DNA of 22,114 nt. Origin: a virus. Numbering within the stretch: the stretch's first letter is position 1; every line of letters starts with the position of its first letter. Location: IMG/VR virus record IMGVR_UViG_3300017952_000118, positions 1 through 22,114 of that record; one strand, given 5' to 3'. Below, in pieces: positions 8,448 through 15,003 of the stretch. The notes beneath the pieces are model-generated. The model did no database searches and had not been told where the DNA came from. It saw nothing but the letters and a program-made list of their open reading frames with translations. Made by a program: the position numbers and the translations under genes.

Positions 8448-9035
8448 ATGGCAAGTTTATTTGACACACTACAAGCACAAGCGTTCCGAGCAGGAATACA
8501 GTCTAGGACAACAAGATCTCGTAAATGGTTCCAAAACAAGGTACAAGATCTGAGAGTACCTCCTAGAACAACCCTCTTGAAGGATGATAGATTAGAACAG
8601 ACTGATAGAACAGTTTGGGGTAACATGTACATGTATTTCTATGATCCAAAGATGAAAAAAGAACTACCTTATTATGATAGATTTCCTCTTACCATTATGA
8701 TACAACCAGCACCAGGTGGATTCCACGGATTAAATCTCCATTATTTGAACTATAATGTAAGAGCAAAATTCCTGGATGCTTTAATGGAAACAGCTCCTAA
8801 GAACGTAACAGATAAAACAAGATTAAGAATGAGATATGATTTACTTGCAAAGACTCGTAAGTATAAAGAATTTAAGCCTTGCTTTAAGCATTATTTAAGT
8901 AGTCACGTAAAGTCTAGATTCGCTCGTGTTCCGATGTCGGAATGGGAGATAGCAATATTCTTACCAGTAGAACAGTTTAAGAAATCTGATAAGAGAAAGG
9001 TCTGGTCAGATTCAGTACGTATCGCGAGAGGATAA
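8448..9035 (+). CDS. Conserved late morphogenesis protein, function unassigned
   Basis: A 195-aa basic protein. The segments MYMYFYDPKMKKELPYYDRF (residues about 61-80), FHGLNLHYLNYNVRAKFLDA and a C-terminal SEWEIAIFLPVEQFKKSDK resemble a protein I have seen beside gp4 in many T4-like genomes, usually left as a structural or hypothetical protein. The position between gp4 and the tube gene points to a head- or tail-joining role. It could correspond to one of the T4 head or tail completion proteins, but I cannot tell which. There is no signal peptide, membrane helix or catalytic motif. It starts MASLFDTLQAQ directly behind a late promoter box. Confidence 0.8.
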   Translation: MASLFDTLQAQAFRAGIQSRTTRSRKWFQNKVQDLRVPPRTTLLKDDRLEQTDRTVWGNMYMYFYDPKMKKELPYYDRFPLTIMIQPAPGGFHGLNLHYLNYNVRAKFLDALMETAPKNVTDKTRLRMRYDLLAKTRKYKEFKPCFKHYLSSHVKSRFARVPMSEWEIAIFLPVEQFKKSDKRKVWSDSVRIARG

Positions 9036-9037
9036 AA

Positions 9038-9676
9038 ATGGCAAACACAGTAGAAGATATGAAAGCGATTATATCCAAGAAAGGAGGTCTCGCGAAGACA
9101 AATCGATTCAATGTAATCTTTACACCTCCTTCGGCTTCATTGTTAAATCTAGATCCTCAGGCTATTATCGGATCTTTAATTGGTGGAAGATTTAATGTAA
9201 AGAATCTGATCAATGATCCGAGAGATATATCTTTGCTTTGTGAGAGTGCACAATTACCTGGAAGACAAATCACTACTCACGATTATATGGCACACAAACA
9301 ATCAGTTAAAATTCCTTATACATTTATAAATGAGGATGTTAGTCTTACATTCCTTCTTACAAACGATTATTCTATGAAGGTTTTGTTTGATGATTGGATG
9401 GGTTCTATAATAGATCAAAATTATAGACTATCCTATAAAAAAGAATTCACTACAGATGTTATTATTCAACAATTAGACCATGATGATGTTCCAGTGTACG
9501 GTGTGAAATTAGAAAACGCCTTTCCTACATCATTACAGGCAATTGAATTAAATAATACATCTGATAATAGTGTACAAAAGGTAACAGTGCAATTGAGTTA
9601 CGATAATTGGGTCCCAGAAGGACCGCTCAGTAGTACAGGAAGTGCTATTCGAGCAGTAATTGATGCGATAATATAA
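9038..9676 (+). CDS. 19: Tail tube protein, gp19 family
   Basis: A 212-aa protein of the T4 gp19/tube-initiator type. Family features are TNRFNVIFTPPSASLL near the N-terminus (residues about 21-36), LLCESAQLPGRQITTHDY (about 67-84), VSLTFLLTNDYSMKVLFDDW and the terminal strand VQKVTVQLSYDNWVPE. Gp19 (163 aa) stacks as hexamers to form the inner tube. This one is longer and its neighbours are hub genes, so it could instead be the gp54-like initiator on which gp19 polymerises; a second tube gene elsewhere would decide. The start has GAGAGG eight bases upstream, and the gene follows its neighbour after two bases. Confidence 0.8.
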   Translation: MANTVEDMKAIISKKGGLAKTNRFNVIFTPPSASLLNLDPQAIIGSLIGGRFNVKNLINDPRDISLLCESAQLPGRQITTHDYMAHKQSVKIPYTFINEDVSLTFLLTNDYSMKVLFDDWMGSIIDQNYRLSYKKEFTTDVIIQQLDHDDVPVYGVKLENAFPTSLQAIELNNTSDNSVQKVTVQLSYDNWVPEGPLSSTGSAIRAVIDAII

Positions 9677-9690
9677 TATAGGAGAATATA

Positions 9691-10398
9691 ATGGCATTAC
9701 CAAAGTTGAATGTTCCTCGTTATTCGGTAAATTTACCGTCTACTGGGAAAAAATTAAGTATGAGGCCTTACCTTGTAAAAGAGGAAAAGGTATTAATGAT
9801 AGCATTAGAGTCAAATGACGTTGTTCAGATCTCGAATGCAGTGAAGGATGTTATTCAGTCTTGTTATGATATTGATGATATGGACGAATTAACAATGTTT
9901 GACATTGAGAAACTGTTCTTAGACTTACGCGGTAAGTCTGTTGGTGAGAATATGGATATCAAGATTAAATGTAAGTCTTGTGATCATATGACACCAGTAA
10001 CAGTTAATGTTGACGATGTTAATGTGTCTAACCTAGATCAAGACAGAGTTATTATGTTGGATGAAAAAACCGGTGTTGGTGTGAAGATGAGATATCCCAC
10101 AGTAAAGACACTACAAGGTGTGAATCCAGAAAAATTAAATTCTGTTGAAGGTGTAATGGAAATAATTGGTAGTTGTATGGATACCATCTTTGATGAAGAC
10201 AATGTTTATGATGTTTCAGGAGAATCGAAAGAGTCTATCCTTGATTTTATTGATACCCTTAGTGGTGATCAATTTAGAAAAATCCAGGGATTCTTTAAAG
10301 AATCTCCAGCTATAGTATATGGCAGTAAGTTTAAGTGTGAGTCCTGTAAAGAGGAAAACGAGTTTGAGCTCAAGGGTCTAAACAGTTTTTTTTCATAG
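9691..10398 (+). CDS. 26: Baseplate hub/tail assembly protein gp26, zero-frame product
   Basis: A 235-aa protein of the T4 gp26-type baseplate family (T4 gp26 is 208 aa). Two CxxC pairs, Cys94/Cys97 (KCKSCDH) and Cys216/Cys219 (KCESCKE), probably bind one zinc ion as a split ribbon. The region between them has an acidic helix and MRYPTVKTLQGVNPEKL. The start is supported by AGGAG six to seven bases upstream; the same 14-base module AGGAGAATATAATG precedes the gene at 13308. The last codons are AGT TTT TTT TCA TAG. A slippery run there, with spacer and hairpin, suggests that part of translation shifts to -1 and adds 65 residues. The place just before a tape-measure candidate is where frameshifted tail assembly chaperones lie in many tailed phages. 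Confidence 0.85.
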   Translation: MALPKLNVPRYSVNLPSTGKKLSMRPYLVKEEKVLMIALESNDVVQISNAVKDVIQSCYDIDDMDELTMFDIEKLFLDLRGKSVGENMDIKIKCKSCDHMTPVTVNVDDVNVSNLDQDRVIMLDEKTGVGVKMRYPTVKTLQGVNPEKLNSVEGVMEIIGSCMDTIFDEDNVYDVSGESKESILDFIDTLSGDQFRKIQGFFKESPAIVYGSKFKCESCKEENEFELKGLNSFFS

Positions 10399-10414
10399 GT
10401 CTCTCGCATGAGAG
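10386..10414 (+). promoter_or_regulatory. Probable -1 ribosomal frameshift signal at the gp26 end
   Basis: In the zero frame the sequence reads AGT TTT TTT TCA TAG. Positions 10386-10392 form T-TTT-TTT, a canonical X-XXY-YYZ heptamer. An eight-base spacer (10393-10400) is followed by a hairpin: CTCTC at 10401-10405, loop GCAT, GAGAG at 10410-10414. The -1 frame after the heptamer is open for 65 codons and has no start codon before its 20th codon. All three elements are seen; frameshifting itself is inferred. Confidence 0.72.
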
Positions 10415-10589
10415 CTTAACAAATTATTATCAAACTAACTTTGCCTTAATGCAACACCATAGGTATAGTTTGACAGAGTTAGAAGAGATGATGCCATGGG
10501 AGAGACAGATATACATTGCGCTTCTACAACAGTACATTGAAGAAGAAAACCAAAAGATAAAGTCGAAAAAAGGCTTTAAGGGGTTATAA
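10392..10589 (+). CDS. -1 frame extension of gp26 (gp51-position domain)
   Basis: Reading in -1 from 10392 gives 65 residues, FIGLSHESLTNYYQTNFALM then HHRYSLTELEEMMPWERQIY and a Lys/Glu-rich helix. The MPWERxIYIxLL helix looks like genuine phage protein and resembles the C-terminal parts of frameshifted tail assembly chaperones; in T4 order this is the gp26-gp51 junction. The only in-frame ATG (10449) lies 20 codons in, lacks a ribosome site and would cut off the conserved NYYQTNFALMQ part. The stop TAA (10587-10589) directly touches the ATG of the next gene. The gp26 fusion would be 299 aa. A separate short protein from a non-standard start is the alternative. Confidence 0.72.
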   Translation, partial: FIGLSHESLTNYYQTNFALMQHHRYSLTELEEMMPWERQIYIALLQQYIEEENQKIKSKKGFKGL

Positions 10590-10910
10590 ATGACAGAAGA
10601 AGTTAAAAGTAATTATCATCCGGCTGATACAAACGGAGATGGTAAAGTATCGAAAGAAGAAGAAAGAATGTACTTAGAGTTCAGAAGAAAAGAACTCGAA
10701 GATATGGATGCAATGAGGGATGCACAACGCTCTATGGCATGGTTTGCACTTTTTGGAATGTTATTATATCCATTTGCCGTAGTATTAGCATCTTTATTTG
10801 GATTAGAAAAGGCATCAGATATTCTCGGTGATATGGCAGCAACGTACTTCGTTTCAGTTGCAGCAATCGTTGCAGCGTTCTTTGGTGCTCAGGCTTTTAC
10901 TAAAAAATAG
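10590..10910 (+). CDS. EF-hand membrane protein, unknown function
   Basis: A 106-aa protein with one canonical calcium-binding EF-hand loop at residues 13-24 (DTNGDGKVSKEE, ligands Asp13, Asn15, Asp17, Lys19 carbonyl, Ser21, Glu24). A charged helix follows, then two membrane segments at residues about 50-72 (AWFALFGMLLYPFAVVLA) and 83-103 (ATYFVSVAAIVAAFFGAQAF). The loop lies on the same side as the N-terminus, with both ends probably on one face of the membrane. It starts directly at the stop of the frameshift product and precedes the tape-measure candidate. I recall similar proteins, unnamed, in marine T4-like genomes. Its late, tail-gene context suggests a virion or lysis-time membrane role; that is inference. 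Confidence 0.82.
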   Translation: MTEEVKSNYHPADTNGDGKVSKEEERMYLEFRRKELEDMDAMRDAQRSMAWFALFGMLLYPFAVVLASLFGLEKASDILGDMAATYFVSVAAIVAAFFGAQAFTKK

Positions 10911-10920
10911 GGCATAAGAA

Positions 10921-12903
10921 ATGGCTGAAGATCAAAAACCACAAGATCCTAGAGAAAAGAAAAAGGATAAGTTCCAACAACTGATTGAGCAGATGGCTAA
11001 GAATAATGAGCTATCTAAATCAACAGATGACCATTCTAGAAATTCTCGAAGACATCTATTAGAAACCAAAAAGATTAATACGAGTATAAAGGAAACTTTA
11101 GACTCTATGGTGAAATCTTCAGAGGCTTCCAAGGGTGATGAGAATGAAAAAGAAATGGAAAGGATGCAGGTTTTTGAAGATATTAGAGACTCAATTGCAC
11201 AAGGATTTTCTGCCCCAGCCTCTTCAGGGGGAGAAGGCGGTGGTCCTGGATTATTAAGTGGTGCGGGAGATCTTCTGAAGGGTGCTGGACTTGGCGTTGG
11301 TGCTGGAGCAGCTGGTATAGGTGCACTACTCGCTGGAGGAGGATATCTCCTTGGTGAAATTAATGATATGGATGGGGAGAAGATTAAAAATAACATTATG
11401 TCTATACTCTCTATTGGTGATGAATTAGTTGCTAGGGAAGGAAGTGCACTCAAAGCATTTGGAGAGGCAGGATTATTAGCTCTTACCCTTGGAGGATTAG
11501 GAGTTGGTTTAGCAGCATTTGCAATTGGCGCTGGTGCAGCATCAGTTGTTACTCGATTCGAAACTCCAGGATGGCCAGAACAAATTAAAGAAAATGTGTT
11601 GACCCTACTATCAATTGGTGATTCAGGCGGAGGCAATTTAAATGTTTTGGGTGATTCAGGAACTCTTACACTTGCACTTACAGGATTAGGGATTGGACTT
11701 GCAGCATTTGCAGTTGGATCAGCTGGAGCATCTACTGCTACAGCTATAGCTAAGTTCGAAGGACAAGAGAATTGGGCACAATCTATTAAAGACAACGTAT
11801 TAACATTATTATCAATTGGTGATTCCGGTGGGGGTAATCTAAATGTTTTGGGTGATACAGGAACTCTTGTACTTGCACTTACAGGATTAAGCGTAGGTTT
11901 AGGTATATTTGCCCTTGGTACTGCAGCTGGTGCATCAGCACAAGCTATAGCTAAATTTGAAGGTCAAGAAGATTGGGCTCAGACTATTAAGAATAACGTT
12001 CTCACTCTTCTTTCAATTGGTGATTCTGCAGGAGGTAATTTAGAACTATTAAAAGATAGTGGTGCAGTTACCCTTGCTCTTACAGGGTTAGGAACAGGGT
12101 TAGGAGCATTTGGAATTGGATCTGGAACAGCTGCAGGAGCACAGGCATTCTACGAATTAACAAAACAAGAAGGATCTGGATCGTTTGCTGAACATATTAA
12201 ATCAGAAGTAGAAACGTTATTGAGTATCGGTGATATAGAAAATATAGGAAATATTGATACTGCAATGGAAGCTCTTGGTAAGTTAGGAATTGGACTTGGT
12301 GCATTTGGAACAGGATCCTGGATTGCAGCATTAGGACAAGCAGGAGCAGCACTACTAGAATTTTTCTCAGGGAAAGAAGGTCCAGTAGAAACAGCTTTAA
12401 CTATAGCAGATAACGCATCTAGAATTGATGAAGGTGCTGCAGCATTTGAAAGGTTTGCCGATTCCTTGAAGAAGTTTGAGAACATTACAATTGATTTTGA
12501 TGCATATCAATTCTCTCAAAACCTAGGAAGAGGAGTTAGTAATTTAGAATCTATTCTATTAGGTGGTAACGTAAGTATACCTGGTCTTGGTAACGATATA
12601 GAGCTAAAAGGATTAACTAATTTAGGAACTGAAACAGAGACTGCGGCAATGCACATTGAGAGATTAAGAAATGTTCTTTCGATGAGCGATGGATCACAAA
12701 CTATGAATTCAACATCAAGTTCTACGGGTTCGAACCTTATGTCTATCTCAGCAGAAAACGTAGAGCTCAAAGCAGATTCTGTAACTATACCTCCAATAAC
12801 AAACATATCAAACGTCAGAGGTGGAGACACAAGAGGTGGAGATCAATACACCCTTGCTACACCAACACCAAGTAGAACAGTCGAAGCATTAGAAACAAGG
12901 TAA
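10921..12903 (+). CDS. Probable tape measure protein (gp29-like), tandem-repeat rich
   Basis: A 660-aa protein. The N-terminal 90 residues are highly charged and coiled-coil-like. Residues about 100-145 are Gly/Ala-rich and hydrophobic. Five tandem units with the core LLSIGD follow (LSIGD, then a GGNL/GTLTLAL block, a hydrophobic GLGAFxxG stretch and an xWAQxIK linker). The first four cores are exactly 67 residues apart (11398, 11599, 11800, 12001); the fifth follows after 70. The C-terminus is polar with a Ser/Thr-rich tail. The length is near that of T4 gp29 (590 aa), the tail ruler, and the gene directly follows the gp26 frameshift cassette as a tape measure gene usually does. I see no sequence motif proving it is gp29. 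Another virion protein is possible. Confidence 0.7.
   Translation: MAEDQKPQDPREKKKDKFQQLIEQMAKNNELSKSTDDHSRNSRRHLLETKKINTSIKETLDSMVKSSEASKGDENEKEMERMQVFEDIRDSIAQGFSAPASSGGEGGGPGLLSGAGDLLKGAGLGVGAGAAGIGALLAGGGYLLGEINDMDGEKIKNNIMSILSIGDELVAREGSALKAFGEAGLLALTLGGLGVGLAAFAIGAGAASVVTRFETPGWPEQIKENVLTLLSIGDSGGGNLNVLGDSGTLTLALTGLGIGLAAFAVGSAGASTATAIAKFEGQENWAQSIKDNVLTLLSIGDSGGGNLNVLGDTGTLVLALTGLSVGLGIFALGTAAGASAQAIAKFEGQEDWAQTIKNNVLTLLSIGDSAGGNLELLKDSGAVTLALTGLGTGLGAFGIGSGTAAGAQAFYELTKQEGSGSFAEHIKSEVETLLSIGDIENIGNIDTAMEALGKLGIGLGAFGTGSWIAALGQAGAALLEFFSGKEGPVETALTIADNASRIDEGAAAFERFADSLKKFENITIDFDAYQFSQNLGRGVSNLESILLGGNVSIPGLGNDIELKGLTNLGTETETAAMHIERLRNVLSMSDGSQTMNSTSSSTGSNLMSISAENVELKADSVTIPPITNISNVRGGDTRGGDQYTLATPTPSRTVEALETR
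11398..12400 (+). repeat. In-frame tandem repeat, 201-bp period, inside the tape-measure candidate
   Basis: Successive LSIGD cores start at 11398, 11599, 11800 and 12001 (three exact 201-bp steps) and a fifth at 12211 (210 bp). Units two and three are most alike at DNA level, for example CTTGCACTTACAGGATTA in both. This points to recent unit duplication. Confidence 0.85.
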
Positions 12904-12930
12904 AAAAAAGGGAGCTTAGTGCTCCCTTTC
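12902..12930. terminator. Bidirectional rho-independent terminator
   Basis: GGGAGC at 12910-12915, loop TTAGT, GCTCCC at 12921-12926. On the plus strand it follows the tape-measure stop directly and is followed by TTTCCTT. On the minus strand it is followed by eight T (12909-12902), a strong signal closing the 13308 gene after its frameshift extension. The convergent genes share it. Confidence 0.85.
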
Positions 12931-12931
12931 C

Positions 12932-13048
12932 TTAATATTCGCATTCCTCAGGATTCTCAGAACAATATTCTTGTATTTGTTTAATTAATACCTTAATATC
13001 GATTTCATTATCTTGCCTTTTCCCTCTGCGTGAGAAAAGGATTAATCC
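12932..13048 (-). CDS. -1 frame extension of the small exported protein
   Basis: Shifting to -1 after CCA AAA AAG gives 38 residues, GLILFSRRGKRQDNEIDIKV then LIKQIQEYCSENPEECEY, ending in TAA at 12934-12932, two bases before the terminator. This frame has no ATG, GTG or TTG anywhere between its upstream stop and its end, so it cannot be started independently in the usual way. The acidic, Cys-containing ending looks like protein. The combined product would be 125 aa. The coding sense of the extension is an inference from the shift signal and composition; it is too short to be sure by itself. Confidence 0.6.
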   Translation of the reverse strand, partial: GLILFSRRGKRQDNEIDIKVLIKQIQEYCSENPEECEY

Positions 13049-13054
13049 TTTTTT
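13016..13054 (-). promoter_or_regulatory. Probable -1 ribosomal frameshift signal (A AAA AAG plus hairpin)
   Basis: On the minus strand the zero frame is CCA AAA AAG GAT TAA. Positions 13054-13048 are A-AAA-AAG, the most efficient bacterial -1 slippery heptamer. A seven-base spacer GATTAAT (13047-13041) leads to a hairpin: CCTTTTCTC (13040-13032), loop ACGCAGA, GGGAAAAGG (13024-13016), nine pairs including one G-U. All elements have textbook spacing. Use in vivo is inferred. Confidence 0.72.
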
Positions 13055-13308
13055 GGTTCTTGCAATTCGTCAGTTTGTTTGTCAACTTCATCAGCAACTG
13101 TATCAACTACACCTACGGTAGTATCAACTGCAACTGTTGCAACAGAAACAACATCATCAGCTACTGCACCAACGATTGTTCTGGAACCTTGAACAGCCCC
13201 ATCAACAACACCTGTAGTGAATTGCTTACCGCCTTCAATGACTGCTCCTACTGATGCGCAACTAGCAGCAAAAACCAATCCGACGAATATAGAAAATAAT
13301 GCTTTCAT
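13042..13308 (-). CDS. Small exported or lipoprotein-like protein, Val/Thr-rich
   Basis: An 88-aa zero-frame product beginning MKALFSIFVGLVFAASCASV, a clear signal peptide. Cys17 after AAS could be a lipidation site, but the lipobox is weak. The mature part is a run of Val-Val/Asp-Thr units (GVVDGAVQGSRTIVGAVADD, TTVGVVDTVADEVDK) likely to form an amphipathic or membrane-associated stretch, ending in EPKKD. Similar small proteins occur in marine T4-like phages without known function. It has AGGAG six bases before the ATG, a late promoter at 13374-13367 and is a single-gene late unit. A frameshift signal at its end would replace the final Asp by 38 further residues. Confidence 0.78.
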   Translation of the reverse strand: MKALFSIFVGLVFAASCASVGAVIEGGKQFTTGVVDGAVQGSRTIVGAVADDVVSVATVAVDTTVGVVDTVADEVDKQTDELQEPKKD

Positions 13309-13361
13309 TATATTCTCCTATGCATAGGTTAATTCTGATAAAGGTTAACTTTATCCCCAAT

Positions 13362-13379
13362 TATCTTATTTATAAGATA
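13362..13379 (-). promoter_or_regulatory. Late promoter TATAAATA within a perfect palindrome
   Basis: The minus strand has TATAAATA at 13374-13367, the T4 late consensus. It is embedded in a perfect inverted repeat, TATCTTAT-TT-ATAAGATA (13362-13379). The predicted start near 13361 gives a leader of about 50 bases to the ATG at 13308. Whether the symmetry matters is unknown. Confidence 0.72.
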
Positions 13380-13402
13380 CCTTTGTCCACATGTTGAACA
13401 CT

Positions 13403-13446
13403 AAAAAAAGGGGTGCCGAGCACCCCTAAAAACCGTGAGGGTTTTT
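13403..13446 (-). terminator. 32: Tandem terminator hairpins after gp32
   Basis: Right after the gp32 stop the minus strand has AAAAACC, loop CTCAC, GGTTTTT (13446-13428), then a second, stronger hairpin GGGGTGC, loop TCG, GCACCCC (13426-13410) followed by seven T (13409-13403). This isolates gp32 from the late promoter just beyond. Confidence 0.87.
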
Positions 13447-14344
13447 AATCTTTCGCTAACCTAGCAAAATAGCTTAGAGTGTCGTCCTCATCACCGGAAT
13501 CAGAATCTAATGATTCATTAGATTCAAAGGGTGAATCATCAACAACGTTTACAGTTACTGATTTCATTTCAGGCATTTCTGCTGAAACTCCTGCATCGAC
13601 TCCAAGTACTCGATTCAGCTTTGCTTTGAGTTCATCATATGTTTTATAGTTTTTAGGATCTACAAACTCCTGAAGAGAATATAGCTTATTGTATACCTCT
13701 TCGAGTCTTGATTCATCCCCTTCAAACAATGATGCTGGAGAGCTAAACTCTGACTTATCATAGTTTACCCAACCATCAACTTTTCTGATTTTGATCTTAA
13801 AGTCAGCGCCTTCCCAGAAATCGTATGGATTCACTGGTTGTTCGTCGGCAAATTGAGGTTGCATCTGATCCATTAGTTTATCAAAGATTTTCTTACCGAA
13901 CTTGTATAAGAATACCTTACCCTCGTTCTGAGGATTTTCAGGATCAGAAATTACCAACACATTTGAAACATAATGTAGTCTTCTCTTTCTTTCACGAGCA
14001 ATAGCCTTATCCTCATCACGGCCAGAGTTCCAAAGTACAGTGTTTGACTCTGAGACTGGGTCCTGCTGCCCAATAGAAGTTAAGGAGTTTTCGATATACC
14101 ATAGACCGGTAGGACCTTTAAACCCATGATCCCAATATCTTACCCAAGGAAGATCTTCACCTTCTTTTGCGGGTAAGAATCGGATTACGGCATAACCGTT
14201 TCCTGCCTTATCTCTGGTTGGTTTCCAAAAGCGATCATCTTCATAAGATGTTGTTTCGGTTTTGGGTGAGGATACTGCTTCTGCAGCTTTTACGAGTTTG
14301 TCGATTGACGAGCCTCGGGTGCTCTTTAAGTTTGCAAATGACAT
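13445..14344 (-). CDS. 32: Single-stranded DNA-binding protein gp32
   Basis: A 299-aa protein (T4 gp32 is 301 aa) that coats ssDNA in replication, recombination and repair. The N-terminus MSFANLKSTRGS is the usual basic LAST-type motif for cooperative binding. The OB core includes DRFWKPTRDKAGNGYAVIRF, then VRYWDHGFKGPTGLWYIENS and LHYVSNVLVISDPENPQNEG. The acidic tail ends ESLDSDSGDEDDTLSYFARL, the part that contacts partner proteins. The start at 14344 is chosen because GGAG lies six to seven bases before it; the longer frame opens only with a GTG (14377). The zinc-site cysteines of T4 gp32 are absent: the His of YWDHGF remains, but WYIENS follows where the Cys cluster would be. An early promoter lies at 14424-14396. 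Confidence 0.95.
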   Translation of the reverse strand: MSFANLKSTRGSSIDKLVKAAEAVSSPKTETTSYEDDRFWKPTRDKAGNGYAVIRFLPAKEGEDLPWVRYWDHGFKGPTGLWYIENSLTSIGQQDPVSESNTVLWNSGRDEDKAIARERKRRLHYVSNVLVISDPENPQNEGKVFLYKFGKKIFDKLMDQMQPQFADEQPVNPYDFWEGADFKIKIRKVDGWVNYDKSEFSSPASLFEGDESRLEEVYNKLYSLQEFVDPKNYKTYDELKAKLNRVLGVDAGVSAEMPEMKSVTVNVVDDSPFESNESLDSDSGDEDDTLSYFARLAKD

Positions 14345-14395
14345 ATTTTTCTCCGTTGTATTTACTGAATTATCCACTTACGCATAATATTATAC

Positions 14396-14424
14396 ATTAT
14401 ATCATAATATAACATTTATGTAAA
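14396..14424 (-). promoter_or_regulatory. Early sigma70-type promoter for gp32
   Basis: TTTACA (14424-14419), 17 bp, TATAAT (14401-14396), preceded by AAGAGG. The -35 box encodes the last two residues (Phe-Thr) of gp59, so gp32 can be made independently of the upstream operon. Confidence 0.85.
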
Positions 14425-15003
14425 CCTCTTTTTAAGGATTTTTAAACATGAATCCTTATTGAAATCTACAAAGGGTGTATACTTCTCAATCTTCCTCTTG
14501 ATGTCTGGCCATATAATGGTTTCAGATATCTTTTTGGATTCCCTTGGTACAAACCCTAATATGGAATTTAGAATAACAACAGTCTCTAGACTGATCTCTT
14601 CTTGCATCCATATTTTTACTATCATCGGATGTTGTCCATCGTCTGATATAAAGTATTTATCGAAATCATATCCTAAGTCAACTAACTTATTAATATCTAC
14701 TTCGAATGTTCTGTGTATTGACTCTCTGATTTTTTTATGGTCTCTGTAATTTTGTTCGCCCCCTTCATTAAGCATCTCGCCAATATAAGAAGAGCCACGA
14801 ACAAAGTTAGAAACGAAATAATGAACAAGGTCTTTACCATAGTTCTTTGCTACCTTTGCGAAAAAATATTTATCCTTACGTTTGAAAAAAGATTGTGGTG
14901 TGATTTGGGTTTTGAAATTATATTTTATTGCATCATATGTATCTGTTTCAAAGTGAAGTTTGATTGAGTTATAAACTTTATAGGCTTCATATGGATCAGT
15001 CAT
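14416..15003 (-). CDS. 59: Helicase loader gp59
   Basis: A 195-aa basic all-helical protein (T4 gp59 is 217 aa) that loads the replicative helicase gp41 on gp32-covered forks. Recognisable are MTDPYEAYKVYNSIKLHFET at the start, a KRKDKYFFAKVAKNY segment, and YFVSNFVRGSSYIGEMLNE (residues about 62-80), followed by WMQEEISLETVVILNSILGF in the second domain. It lies between gp33 and gp32, the usual neighbourhood in marine T4-like phages. The ATG overlaps the gp33 stop (ATGA). Its final codons contain the -35 box of the gp32 promoter. Confidence 0.92.
   Translation of the reverse strand: MTDPYEAYKVYNSIKLHFETDTYDAIKYNFKTQITPQSFFKRKDKYFFAKVAKNYGKDLVHYFVSNFVRGSSYIGEMLNEGGEQNYRDHKKIRESIHRTFEVDINKLVDLGYDFDKYFISDDGQHPMIVKIWMQEEISLETVVILNSILGFVPRESKKISETIIWPDIKRKIEKYTPFVDFNKDSCLKILKKRFT

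Noticed and set aside
10932-11795. Long open frame (287 codons) on the minus strand opposite the tape-measure candidate
   Set aside because: It mirrors the repeats of the plus-strand gene, is Pro/Ser-rich from antisense Gly codons, and has no ribosome site or promoter.
13030-13254. Plus-strand frame rich in Asn, Cys and Tyr
   Set aside because: It is the antisense of the Val/Thr-rich exported protein gene; the composition follows from that and it has no ribosome site.
14345-14377. Longer gp32 starting at GTG 14377
   Set aside because: The ATG at 14344 has a good ribosome site and gives the conserved MSFANLK start; the upstream codons include that ribosome site.
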